Part shown: positions 54,277-64,000 of the stretch, piece by piece
How positions within the stretch are numbered: the stretch's first letter is position 1
How the letters are laid out: every line of letters starts with the position of its first letter
Source of the DNA: Mauremys mutica
Taxonomy: Eukaryota > Chordata > Testudines > Geoemydidae
DNA: 64,000 nt
Assembly (NCBI RefSeq): GCF_020497125.1
Contig: NC_059075.1
Location: 41,204,003-41,268,002 of the forward strand
Direction of reading: 5' to 3'
Notes under the pieces: model-generated
Database searches by the model: none
Seen by the model: only the letters and a program-made list of their open reading frames with translations
Told to the model about the DNA's origin: nothing
Program-made: the position numbers and the translations under genes

Positions 54277-54839
54277 CATCTCTCAGGGAAAGAAAGCTGC
54301 TTGAAAGAGTAATCACAACAGGATGACAATCATTAAGGGAGGCATAAGAAAAAGGTCTCTCAGATGTTCAGACTCCTCTGTTGCCCCCCCCCCAAAAACA
54401 ACCACACACACTAGAGAAGAAAGAGCCTCCTGATTTTTTAAGAAATCAAAATTTGAGATGAAGACTTTAAAATCCACACTAGCTGCCATCAACAAAGGGG
54501 ACTCCATGACTTCAGTGGGTTTGAAGGATGCATGTATCCATGTCCCAATTTGACAGTGTCACAGATGCTTCCATGCTTTGCTGTTAGGGGTACACTAGCA
54601 ATACAGGTCCTTGTCCTTTGGTCTTGTGGCAGCACTGCGTGTTTATAAAAGTGTTGGTCAAGTTAATAGCAACTCTCAAACAATAAGGGGTCAACATGTA
54701 CTGCTCCCTGGATGTCCTTCTTTGAGCCTCATCCAGAGTCAGTCATAGATGGTACCACCCAGACACTAAGAATGCTGGAGAGCCATGAGCTTTTGAAAGA
54801 GGACTTTAACAGTCTCAGCTGATTCCCCAAGTTTTCTTA

Positions 54840-55460
54840 TTTCAGGAAAGAGGAGAAGCTGAGGGATCTTATAAAAGCAATCAACCTTCCAAGGGAACTA
54901 CCCATTTATGTGCTTCTGTCTCTTCTGGGATCCGTGGTCTCCTGTGTGGATATTCTTCAGTTGGCCTGTGCTCACATGAAGCCACTATAGAGCACCCTCC
55001 TTATTTCTCTTTCCACAACTATCTCTTACCCAGTCTTCAGAGAAAGTCTCTCTCCCCAAGAAGATTCTTAGGTCATTCAAATGCTGGATGAACCCGAGCA
55101 ACTTCAAGTTGGGCTTCTCAGCAGGTGAACCAATCAGGACAATAGTTACCACAGATGCAAGCCTGGAGGGATGGGCCGGTCACTCAGAATCAAGGACTGT
55201 CCAAGGGATCTGTTCCAAACAAGAAAACAAGCATGGAACAAACTGGTGAGAGCTCCGGGCAATGTGATCTTAAGGCTCTTCTATATCTGGGCTCCCCTCA
55301 TGTGCTGATCATGACAGACAACACCTCAGCCATGTCATAAACAGACAAAAGGGGAACAAGGTCTACGTCGTTCAAAAAGAGGTTAACATCCTGATGACTT
55401 TGGCAGAGGAGAATCTAGTAGCAAATTTGTTCCCTTCACAGTAAGGAGAAAATTAATGCC
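54840..55460 (+). pseudogene. DIRS-type connection/RNase H remnant, copy 2
   Basis: Reads RKEEKLRDLIKAINLP, LLSLLGSVVSCVDILQLACAHMKPL (54915-54988), then IVTTDASLEGWAGHSESRTVQGIC (55145-55215), HVLIMTDNTSAMS (55300-55340) and AEENLVANLFP. These are, in order, the thumb/connection and RNase H signatures of DIRS elements (TTDAS..GWG, TDN). The sequence continues into EWELHPEGFQLLIKM (55500), the linker that precedes the recombinase. Several stops and shifts. Confidence 0.85.
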
Positions 55461-56079
55461 TGGCTGACTGGCTCACCAAGCAAAAGTTAGATCATCCAGA
55501 ATGGGAACTGCACCCAGAGGGTTTCCAGCTCTTGATAAAGATGTTTGTTCTCCTAGCAATAGATCTGGTTGCTTCCCACCTGAATCACAAGATTTCAGTG
55601 TTGTTCTCTTGCCAGAGAGATCACAAAGCTAAGATGCCACGTCACAAAGATGGCCAAAGGGAATCTGACATGCCTTCCTTCCACTTCCTTTCCTCATCAG
55701 AATGCTACAGAAAATCAGGAGAAACACAGCACTGGTCTTTCTAGTAGCCCTATTCTGGTCAAAGAGGCCTTGTTCTCTGACCTCCTCAACATGACACAAA
55801 GTCTTCCTATCCATTTTCCTTCGGAAGGGATCTGATATTGTGAAGGCCAGTTATGCATTAGAACCCAGATAGTCTGAGCCTAACTGGCTGGCTCTTGAAC
55901 GGAGCTTCTTAAGCCAAAGAGGTTATTCAGAAGAAATAATACTTATGTTTTTAGCTTCCAGAAAGAAATATCCTAATTTAGTGTATTCAAGGGCCCAGAT
56001 AAGGTTCATCCCACATCTGCATCTGTACCATGGATTCTTGAATTTCTTAAAGATTAACTCACGGTACATATGGAAGCTC

Positions 56080-56880
56080 AGATACTCAAAGATCAAGTTG
56101 CTGCTTTGTCTGACATCCTTTGTGGAGAAGACAAGTAGTAGATTTTGTCTTACCCAGGTATCCAGCTTTTTCTTTTTTTTTTGAAAGCAGCATTTCTTCC
56201 ACATTGTCCTGAAGTGCACAGAGTTCTTTTATGGAATCTTGCCATGTTCTCATTGCCATTACAAGCCCTCCTTTTGAACCACTCATGAGTATATCATTAC
56301 TTTCTAATAATTAAAGTGACCTTTTTGATAGCAATAATGTCAGTTCACAGGGTGTTTGTATTGGCAGCCCTTTTCCTGAAACCTCAAAACTGTACCCTCC
56401 ATAAATATATCAGAACTCAGAATCAACCATGTCTCCATTAACATTAACACCAGACTCCATGGAACATGGGAAGTTGTCCTTCAATCCTTCTATCTAGCTC
56501 CATCACACCCCAAAGAGAAATTGTGGCATACTTGGGATGTTCACAGAGCTCTCAAAGCATATAGTCACCTTTAATTTCAGAAAGGTGAATGCTTTGTTTG
56601 TGCATCATCAGCTGGTGTCAGAGGAAAAGAAGGCTTAAAAAAATCTTCCATTTACAGGTGGTTAAGGTATTGTATTTCAGAAACATACACGCCAAAAAGC
56701 ATAGTCCATCGTCCAAAATCAGAGGTCAGTCCCTCAGAGCTGTGGAAACTTCATGGGCAGAAAGATCATATGCCTCAGATGAAGAATTTGTAAAGCAGCC
56801 ACCTGGTCATCTGTGTCCAAATTCTACAAGCTGGACATCCAGCCATCATCTAATGCTGACTTTGGTAGATGAGTGCTCCT
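56080..56880 (+). pseudogene. DIRS tyrosine recombinase remnant
   Basis: Plus-strand pieces: TSPPFEPLMSISLLSN (56260), KVTFLIAIMSVHRVFVLAAL (56310-56370, the box I arginine region), TWDVHRALKAYSHL (56530), then RGQSLRAVETSWAERSYASDEEF (56722-56790, box II with the usual His replaced by Gln) and, in a shifted frame, KFYKLDIQPSS (56818-56850) with the catalytic tyrosine position. This order defines the tyrosine recombinase of DIRS/Ngaro retrotransposons, which inserts circular DNA intermediates. Non-functional. Confidence 0.85.
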
Positions 56881-56999
56881 TGCTGTAGTATCCCAGTAAC
56901 TATTAGGAAAGGGTTGGGTTATCCCCTTTCTCATCTACATTTAACTGCATATGGTTTCTCCCTCCTCTCCTGAGTGGATACTACTATGAAAATCCCATT

Positions 57000-57060
57000 A
57001 TCATGGATCTGTGAACCTCATTATAAATAAGAATAGGAAAATGTATCCATGAAAATGTCC
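57000..57060 (+). repeat. inverted repeat partner 1, possible DIRS terminal sequence
   Basis: GAAAATGTCCTTTCTTGAAGTAATGAGGT at about 57049-57077 is inverted, with two or three mismatches, at 57808-57838 (ACCTCATTACTCCAAGAAAGGAAATTTTC). It follows the DIRS recombinase remnant, so it may be part of a DIRS terminus. Confidence 0.55.
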
Positions 57061-57226
57061 TTTCTTGAAGTAATGAGGTACAGAGATACAACCCACACTG
57101 AATGAGCTGGTAATTGAGGAAAGAGATGGGATTATTAATAGGCCCTCACAGTTCATTGTTAATTGAATACCTTGCTCTATAGGACAATTGTTCTATTTAG
57201 TCTTAATGCTTAATTTTCCTTATCAT

Positions 57227-57720
57227 TTGTGATGGGGTTGATAAACCCCACACTGGAGAATTAAGGATACAGGAACAGTAGGCCTGTTGGAGGAGGAACT
57301 TAAAAGGGAATCTCTTCAGCACAGCAGTGTGGTGGGTGAAGAAAGGCAGATCTGTGCTCACTGCTACAGAGGGGCTATAACAGGAAGGCATTCCAGGGAG
57401 GGCGGTCTACTGCATGGAGCCGGGACTCCCTAGCCTGCTGAGACCTGTGGACCAGATTGCCAGAGACAACAACCAGCCACAATGAGCCTTGGTGGAGAGG
57501 GGGCAGAGTGTTAGGAAGAGATCCAGGGGAGCGTATTAGCTGGACCACAGGTAGTGGACTCCTGCCTTACGATGCCCAAGATTGCCCTGGGTTAGAACCT
57601 GGTGGAATGAAAGGGCAGGATTCCCCTACCCCTATGCTGCTAGGCGGGGCTGCCACTGCAGACGCTGTCTGCTATAGGGAGAGGCTTATCCCACTCACGC
57701 CAACATAGAGTGGTTAGAGA
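57227..57720 (+). mobile_element. LTR-like segment
   Basis: Starts TGTGATGGGGTTGATAAACCCCACACTGG and contains GGAGGAACTTAAAAGGGAATC and repeated GGA-rich motifs. It resembles turtle LTRs that open with TGTGATGGGGT, from memory. The 3' end and target duplication are not clear. Confidence 0.45.
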
Positions 57721-58068
57721 TTTCCTAGGCTGGAGAAATAGCTCCTCTGTCAGTGATTGACAGGCTTGGTCTGCCTTCAAGACTCCATAGAACAGAGACC
57801 CAGTGCCATAGATTTATGGACCTCATTACTCCAAGAAAGGAAATTTTCAGCTAAGGCACATAATAATTTTGCTATTCCATGCCCATTTCCCTGGCCACAT
57901 CAAGCATTGGTGGCCTGAAATAGTGGTAGGGGCACTATCTTAGCTCTAATCCTCTAAGGACTACCCTAGGCAGAGAGAACCCTTAGGGGCTGGTTTCACT
58001 AGCTTTAGGGCAGCTTTGTGCTGCTGCAGTGGGACAGAATTTCCTCTATTGTACAAATGGATCTAGAC

Positions 58069-58797
58069 CAGAGGTGGGCAAACTACAGCTCACGGGCCAC
58101 ATCTGGCCTACGAGTCTGTCCTGCCCGGCCCCCGAGCTTCTGGCCAAGGAGACTCACCCCTGGCCCCTTCCCTGCTGTCCCTCCTCCCCCACAGCCTCAG
58201 GTTGCTCGCTCCACTGCCGGTGCAATGCTCTGGGTGGCGGGGCTGCAGAGCCCGGCCTGACCCAGTGCTCCCACGCCGCTGGGCGGTGCAGCTGTAGCGC
58301 CACCAGCCACCAGTGCTCCAGGCAGCACGGTAAGGGGGCATGAAGCAGGGAGGGGTTGGATAGAGGGCAGGGGAGTTCGGGGTGGTGGTCAGGGGGCAGG
58401 GGTGTGGATAGGGGTTGGGCTGGTTGGGGGGAAACAGGATTGAATGGGGGTAGGGGTCCCCAGGGGGCAGTCAGAAAGGAGCGGGGTTGGATGGAGTGGC
58501 ACGGGGCAATCAGGGGTAGAGGTTCTGGGGGCAGTCAGGGGACAGGGAGAAGGGGTGTTTGGATGGGGCAAGGGTCTTGTGGGGGACTGTCAGGAATGAG
58601 AGGTGGGATTGGATGGGGTGGCAGGGGTCCAGGGGCAGTCAGGGGACACGGAGCGGGGGTGTGTGGATGGGGCAGGGGTCCTGGAGGAGGTCAGATAGGA
58701 GGTGGGGGCCGGGCCACGACCCCCTCCCCTAACCAGCCCTCAATACAATTTATGGAACCTGATGCAGCCCTCAGGCCAAAAAGTTTGCCCGCCCCTG
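58069..58797. mobile_element. hAT-like MITE, GGGCAAAC family
   Basis: Ends CAGAGGTGGGCAAACTACAG and AAAAAGTTTGCCCGCCCCTG. The 8-bp duplication is ATCTAGAC (58061-58068) and ATCTAAAC (58798-58805), one mismatch. It is the reverse orientation of 3823-4606. The G-rich interior gives a 190-residue glycine-rich frame that is not a gene. Confidence 0.9.
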
Positions 58798-58947
58798 ATC
58801 TAAACCAAGAACTCTTGGTTCTAGTGGAGCAGCTGGGTGGCATATCCAGACCTCAAGCCCCTTCATGTGATAACTTCTTAAGCTTATTTGAGAAGATCAA
58901 GAGAGTCCTGTTGTTGCCCCTTATTTGAAATCTATAAAGGTGTGTAT

Positions 58948-59744
58948 GTGGTCGTGACCGTCCCTCCCAGTCAGGCCTAGCAGGAGGCCATGTTCCCTTG
59001 CTGCTGCATCTCTGCAAAGACTGGCTTAAAGGGGAATTAGCAGCCTTGGAGACCCTGACCCTCTAGGCAGGGCGGAGCACCAACCAGTCTAGGGGCTCGG
59101 GCCCTCAGGCTATATACAGTCTTTCATCTAACATCCTGACTCAGGCAGACAGCTGACAAATGCAGGCCTCTTGGCCTAAGGTGGGTAAGTGGCCACTCCA
59201 GGGATGGGGCAGCTATAGGGGATAGGGGGACCCAGGCCCACCCTACTCCATCAGGTTCCAGCCCAGGGCCCTAACAGTGGCGGAGGGCTCTGCCACTGGG
59301 TCAGTGGGGATCCCACCACAACACACCAACCAGTACTATGGCACTACAACCAGATTATTGTCTGGTATCCCTGCACTACTTCCTACAATCCCTTCGCTGT
59401 GTACCTGCATTTAGTGGGTGTTCTCCATCTCCCCAGGGTACACAGCAAGTGGCAGTCCCAACAGGTCTTTAGCATCCCCATCGGTTGGCAGCTCTGGCAG
59501 TCCCTTCAGGTCCTCAGTGCCGTAGAGGTCCCACTCAAGCACCATCCCCAGTAGCAGGCAAGAGGCATCTGTCTCCTTCGCCAGCTCTTGTCCAACTGAG
59601 CTCTAGGGCCCACCTTTTATACTTCCTATCCTGTCCCTCTGCATCCACCAGGGCAAGCATGGCTTACCTGGCTTTGCCAGGGGGTGGGCGGTGGTTCCTC
59701 CCCATCAGGCCTAGAGGGAGGCCACGGCCCCTTGCTACAGGGTG
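58948..59744. repeat. segment bounded by approx. 50-bp direct repeats
   Basis: CCCTCCCAGTCAGGCCTAGCAGGAGGCCATGTTCCCTTGCT (about 58964-59004) recurs as CCTCCCCATCAGGCCTAGAGGGAGGCCACGGCCCCTTGCT (about 59696-59736) in the same orientation. The 0.7 kb between them includes GGATCCCACCACAACACACC and no open frame of note. It could be a small LTR-type (TRIM-like) element or the remains of a larger one. Confidence 0.5.
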
Positions 59745-59919
59745 CTATGTTGAATTTGATTAATACCATTACAAATCATTAATCTTGCAACATGGTGTCA
59801 GAAGACGCTATTAAGCATACTAAATTATCTTAGCTGAGAGGTAAAATAGAGTTATAGATTAAATGCCAACTAAGAGGCAGAAATTGTTAAATTTTCTACA
59901 TGGCAAAAGGTTAAAAGGG

Positions 59920-60030
59920 GGACACCCTAAGGTACTGTACTAGGACTGGTTATTTGATATATTGAGCAATGATGTAGAAAAGAAGATGAGCAATGGCATG
60001 GCAAAAATTTGCAAATGACAAATATTATTT
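59920..60030 (+). mobile_element. CR1-type LINE scrap
   Basis: GGTACTGTACTAGGACTGGTTATTTGATATATTGAGCAATGATGTAGAAAAG...GCAAAAATTTGCAAATGACAAATATTA corresponds to the VLGPLLFNI..INDLE.....AKFADDT stretch of a LINE reverse transcriptase, strongly decayed. Confidence 0.55.
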
Positions 60031-61895
60031 AAGTCAATAACTGGAATTCAGAATCCATACCCTACTCCCCAAGAAACGGCCCTGAATCTGTTGCATTCTT
60101 ATAATTGAGGGATTTTTTTATTCCTTTCCATGGGATTCATTGAGGTGACCTGGCACAGTGCAATCTGCCAGCCACTTTATGTTTTCCGTTCTGCTGAGTG
60201 AGTTCTGCAGCTTTTGATTCTCAGCCTTGAGATGACTTGAAAAACTGACTCCAGTCCCAGCCTGCAGTGTAGAAGCACTTCATTAGTATACAGGGCAGGT
60301 ATTGAGAGGAGGCTGTCTCTATGCGACAGATCTCGATCCACTCCTCTGATTAATATGTCTCGGGGGGAGAGAGAGAGAGCAAACAGAAAGGAAAGGAAGA
60401 GAAAATCCTTTACAGTTTTCTCTTTTTGATTGTTGGTATAAGGTGGGTCTGGAAATATTAGCCAAAATCTGGTGTTTCCCCCCATATTGCCAACCAGTCA
60501 TTCTTTAATAAATTAAAATGTCTGTGAAGATAGCCATGGGACAGGTGGGCGAGGGCAGAGGAGAGAATAAATAAACAAAAAACAAATATACCAATTACCT
60601 GTTGAATTTGTTATTACTGGACTATTCTGAGAAATAGCTACTGATGTATGCAAAAAGATTTCTAAGCATCAGCATCAAATAGCAACCTATTCTTGTTGCT
60701 AATTTGTTTGCTTTTCTCTTTGGGCAATGGGCTCTTTATCAAGATCAGAAGGCTAAATCCATTATAAATGTCTATGCCTATGTGGAGAGAGAACAAGAGC
60801 GAGAGTGACAAATATATTTCTCTACTGTCTTTCATCCCAAAGAATAGAAAAATGCTTTACAGATCATTGTTGCATCTGTTTTTTTCTTTCTCTAACATTT
60901 GTATAAAAGTGGCTGTTCACTCACCATTGAAACATAGCCACTGCTGGGGTGGAACATGAGAGCAACTGTACATAACAATTTAGGACAGGAAGTTAAGAAA
61001 AATGTTCCCAGATAAAATCGTAGGGGAAATTTAGGATGAAGAATATAAATATCCACATTTAAATTTGACTCTGAAAATGGGCCTTTTCCCTCTGCTCTTG
61101 CTTACAAGTTCTACAAGAGGCCCACTCTGACAGTCTTTGCACACCTGTAACTCCCATTTATTTCACTGAGTGTTTTCCTTAAGTATACAGGGCCCCAAAT
61201 ATTTTAGAGGCATACATTTTCTTAGAAACAGAACCTAAAGTTGTTCTACCCAACATTTTGATCTTTGAAGTTCAGTTGAGGTATACTGCTGCTGGATCCA
61301 TTTTATAAGGAGCTAGGAGGAGACAGTCCTCAGGAAAGAAGAGAAATAATCTTCAGATTGAGCAATTAGAGATCAACTCTGACATAATCACACAGTAACA
61401 TTCCAAGGCTCTGGAGGTACTGGCCTTTCCTGTCCATCAGTCAAAGATGATTCAGAATTATAATGCTTAATTATTGGTAAAGACTCATAAACGTGTACAA
61501 ATAATTGATAATCGGCCATGTAATTGAAAGCAATAAGCCCATCAAGGAGTTCTAGTGACACCATAAACCACCAGAATGGAGCCCAAATCGCCAGGAGCTA
61601 GGATTGGGATTTCCTAGGATTAAGCTGCTGTTTATTCATAACCCAGATTTTGCATTTTTACTGTTCTGAGTTTATCGTTTTTAAATAATTTGATTTGCTG
61701 AATTAAGGAATTATTTCTTATTAATTTCATTGAGCCTAAACTTTCCAGGCTTTAGGGAATGAATTTATATCTCAAATATAAGTATAATTAAGAAAGACCA
61801 TTGACAATAATAGTCAAAGTAGTTATATAAGGAATGAAATTACCCTATAGATTCATTTACAGTGTATACATTTTGAAAATAGCTATTGAGAATAA
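60031..61895. other. unassigned, probably single-copy DNA
   Basis: No recognisable gene or repeat. Longest stretch in the window without a transposon call. Ends at the TAA target copy (61893-61895) of H3. Confidence 0.5.
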
Positions 61896-64000
61896 GGCCT
61901 TGTCTACACTACAAGACTATTTCGAATCTACTTAAGTCGAATTTGTGGATTCGACCTTATGAAGTCGAATTTGTGTATCCACAGTAAATACACTAATTCG
62001 AATTTCTGAGTCCACAGTAACAGGGCTGGCGTCGACTTTGGAAGCGGTGCACTGTGGGAAGCTATCCCACAGTTCCCGCAGTCCCCGCTGCCCATTGGAA
62101 TGCTGGGTAGAGCTCCCAATGCCTCCTGGGGGAAAAATGTGTCGAGGGTGCTTTTGGGTAACTGTTGTCATTGAACCGTCAATCACGCCCTCCCTCCCTG
62201 AAAGCTCCGGCGGGAAATCTGTTCGCGCCCTTCTCTGGTCGGTTACAGCTCGGACGCCACAGCACTGCGAGCATGGAGCCCGCTGCGATCATCGCTGCAC
62301 TTATGGCCGTTGTCAACTCCTCGCACCTTATCGTCCACCTCTTCCACAGTCAGCTGCTGAGAAATCGGGCGAGGAGGCTCTGGCAGCGCGGTGAGGACAG
62401 GAATTCACAGAGTGGCGCAGACCTCTCACAAAGCAGGGTACGCCGCGCAGTGGAGATCATGGTGGCAATGGGTCAAGTTCATGGTGTGGAACGGCGATTC
62501 TGGGCCCGGGAAACAAGCACGGACTGGTGGGACCGCATAGTGCTGCAGGTCTGGGATGAATCACAGTGGCTGCGAAACTTCAGGATGCGTAAGGGCACTT
62601 TCCTTGAACTCTGTGACTTGCTGTCCCCTGCCCTGAAGCGCCAGGACACCCGGATGCGAGCAGCCCTGAGTGTGCAGAAGCGAGTGGCCATAGCCCTCTG
62701 GAAACTTGCAACGCCAGACAGCTACCGGTCAGTAGCGAACCACTTTGGCGTGGGCAAATCTACCGTGGGGGTTGCTGTGATTGAAGTAGCCCACGCAATC
62801 GTTGAGCAACTTCTCTCAAAGGTAGTGACTCTCGGAAACGTCCAGGACATCATAGATGGCTTCGCCGCGATGGGATTCCCAAACTGCGGTGGGGCTATAG
62901 ATGGGACTCACATCCCTATCCTGGCACCAGCCCACCAGGCCAGCGAGTACATTAACCGAAAGGGCTACTTTTCAATGGTGCTGCAAGCACTGGTAGACCA
63001 TAGGGGACGTTTTACCAACATCTTCGTTGGGTGGGCGGGCAAGGTTCATGACGCGCGTGTGTTCAGGAACTCTGGTCTGTTTAAACGCCTCCAGGCAGGT
63101 ACTTTCTTCCCGGACCACAAAATAACGGTTGGGGATGTGCAGATGCCTACAGTGATCCTCGGGGACCCAGCCTACCCGCTAATGCCCTGGCTCATGAAGC
63201 CCTATACAGGCGCCTTGGACAGAGAGAAGGAACTCTTCAACTACCGGCTGAGCAAGTGCAGAATGGTGGTGGAGTGTGCTTTCGGACGTCTCAAGGGGAG
63301 ATGGCGGAGCTTACTGACTCGCTCGGACATCAGCGAAAAGAATATCCCCGTAGTTATTGCTGCTTGCTGTGTGCTACACAATCTCTGTGAGAGCAAGGGC
63401 GAGACCTTTTTGTCCGGATGGGAGGTTGAGGCAAATCGCCTGGCTGCAGTTTACGCTCAGCCAGACACCCGTGCCGAGAGAATATCCCAGCGGGAAGCGC
63501 TGTGTATCCGGGAGGCTTTGAAAGCAAGTTTCCTCGGAGAGCAGGGTAACCTATGACTCTCCACTTGCTTTCAAGAGAAACTGACCCTGGGCCTGTGTCT
63601 GTATGTGTCGATTTCAATCTGCGGTTACATACCCCATTCTCCAAGTTTCCCCCACTTCCAAAGCACGTTTTAAAGCAAATTAATTGTTACACTCATTACA
63701 AATCTTTGTTTTACTTTGCATTTCTGTTCAGGTGTTGAAACATGGACGCATACTGTGCTGGGCACGGTGTGCACTGATATACAGACCGCTTGTTCCATAG
63801 AGGAATGACATCCTCCTGCTCCTACATAGGTCTCTGGGGTGGGGGACGGTTGCAAGTGGTTGTGCATGAAGGGGAGGGATTGCAGGAAGGGGTGGGTTTG
63901 CAGGAAGGGGCGAGTGGTGCCTTCTTTGGATAGGGGTTTGGATGACGGCAGTGGGCTGCGGGTTTGGGCGTAGGAAGGGGTGAGGGGTGTGGGGGAAGGG
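61896..64000 (+). mobile_element. Harbinger element H3 (subfamily A), truncated by window edge
   Basis: Left end GGCCTTGTCTACACTACAAGACTATTTCGAATC preceded by TAA (61893-61895). Near-identical to H1 and H2 through the transposase, then more diverged in the G-rich downstream region (63700-64000). The Myb-like gene and the right end should lie beyond the window. Confidence 0.95.
62273..63556 (+). CDS. Harbinger DDE transposase, intact (H3)
   Basis: Uninterrupted 427-residue transposase from ATG 62273 (MEPAAIIAAL) to TGA 63554-63556. The open frame runs on upstream to 62165, but the downstream ATG matches all four copies. Helix-turn-helix-like SYRSVANHFGVGKSTV at about 150-165; candidate catalytic acids D210 (GAIDGTH), D260 (HDARVF), D298 (GDPAYP) and E334 (VECAFG), the D298-E334 spacing being 35 residues. 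It has CGA (Arg137) where H2 has a stop and lacks the H1 deletion. Some residues differ from H1 and H2 at otherwise shared sites (GWAGKVHD for GWPGKVHD). Expected to be nuclear and to need the Myb-like partner. Confidence 0.95.
   Translation: MEPAAIIAALMAVVNSSHLIVHLFHSQLLRNRARRLWQRGEDRNSQSGADLSQSRVRRAVEIMVAMGQVHGVERRFWARETSTDWWDRIVLQVWDESQWLRNFRMRKGTFLELCDLLSPALKRQDTRMRAALSVQKRVAIALWKLATPDSYRSVANHFGVGKSTVGVAVIEVAHAIVEQLLSKVVTLGNVQDIIDGFAAMGFPNCGGAIDGTHIPILAPAHQASEYINRKGYFSMVLQALVDHRGRFTNIFVGWAGKVHDARVFRNSGLFKRLQAGTFFPDHKITVGDVQMPTVILGDPAYPLMPWLMKPYTGALDREKELFNYRLSKCRMVVECAFGRLKGRWRSLLTRSDISEKNIPVVIAACCVLHNLCESKGETFLSGWEVEANRLAAVYAQPDTRAERISQREALCIREALKASFLGEQGNL

Larger units (their letters stand above)
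52748..54839. other. mostly unassigned, probable DIRS-derived DNA
   Basis: Contains the MITE at 53628-53799 and a CA repeat. The 53200-53620 frames (for example 53359-53628 minus) have no recognisable domain. Position between two DIRS remnants suggests decayed DIRS gag or leader sequence; inference only. Confidence 0.3.

Noticed and set aside
58356..58928. 190-residue glycine/arginine-rich plus-strand frame
   Set aside because: It lies almost wholly inside a hAT MITE (58069-58797) made of GGGGCAG-type repeats. The composition follows the repeat and no domain is visible.

Overview
This window looks like repeat-rich intergenic or intronic DNA from a turtle. The evidence is a Cry-type tRNA-derived SINE (tRNA-like head, CR1-like tail), many CR1 LINE fragments, a second short retroposon family that I remember as abundant in turtle genomes, and abundant hAT and PIF/Harbinger DNA transposons. 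I found no convincing host protein-coding exon and no functional RNA gene. Almost every long open reading frame belongs to a transposable element or is a low-complexity shadow inside one.

Layout. 1-2862: end of a Harbinger element (H1), cut by the window edge. 2866-5640: decayed, older Harbinger-like relic split by a hAT MITE. 5640-10290: plus-strand CR1 relic broken by two hAT MITEs and by a SINE that itself holds a solo LTR. 10.6-13.9 kb: small DNA-transposon pieces and a CR1 3' end. 14007-17635: full-length but decayed hAT element with an 8-bp target duplication and a palindromic MITE inside its coding region. 18-24 kb: mostly unassigned DNA with SINEs, MIR-like fragments and a perfect fold-back SINE. 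24.8-34.6 kb: an old BED-finger/DUF659 hAT relic, opened by a complete Harbinger element (H2, 24812-29614) and by two CR1 copies. 36-41 kb: an old CR1 and several MITEs. 41282-47455: a solo LTR interrupted by a SINE and by a complete Harbinger element of a second subfamily (H4, 43034-47330). 50-57 kb: remnants of DIRS-type tyrosine-recombinase retrotransposons. 57-60 kb: an LTR-like segment, a hAT MITE and a segment with direct repeats. 61896-64000: third subfamily-A Harbinger element (H3), with an intact transposase, running off the right edge.

How the genes work together. Where both genes can be seen (H2 and H4, and in part H1), the Harbinger elements carry two convergent genes: a DDE transposase and a two-exon Myb/SANT-like protein, which in this superfamily act together in DNA binding and transposition. 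H3 and H4 keep open transposase frames. H2 is interrupted by one nonsense codon and H1 by a 4-bp deletion. H2 and H4, although clearly diverged, also share a roughly 95-codon reading frame on the transposase strand, inside the Myb-gene intron. It differs mainly at synonymous sites or by conservative changes, and is the best candidate here for an undescribed component.

The other unusual pattern is four short retroposon copies that end in an inverted copy of their own body. Three or all four have 12-bp target duplications, and all four inverted arms stop at nearly the same place, the head/body junction.
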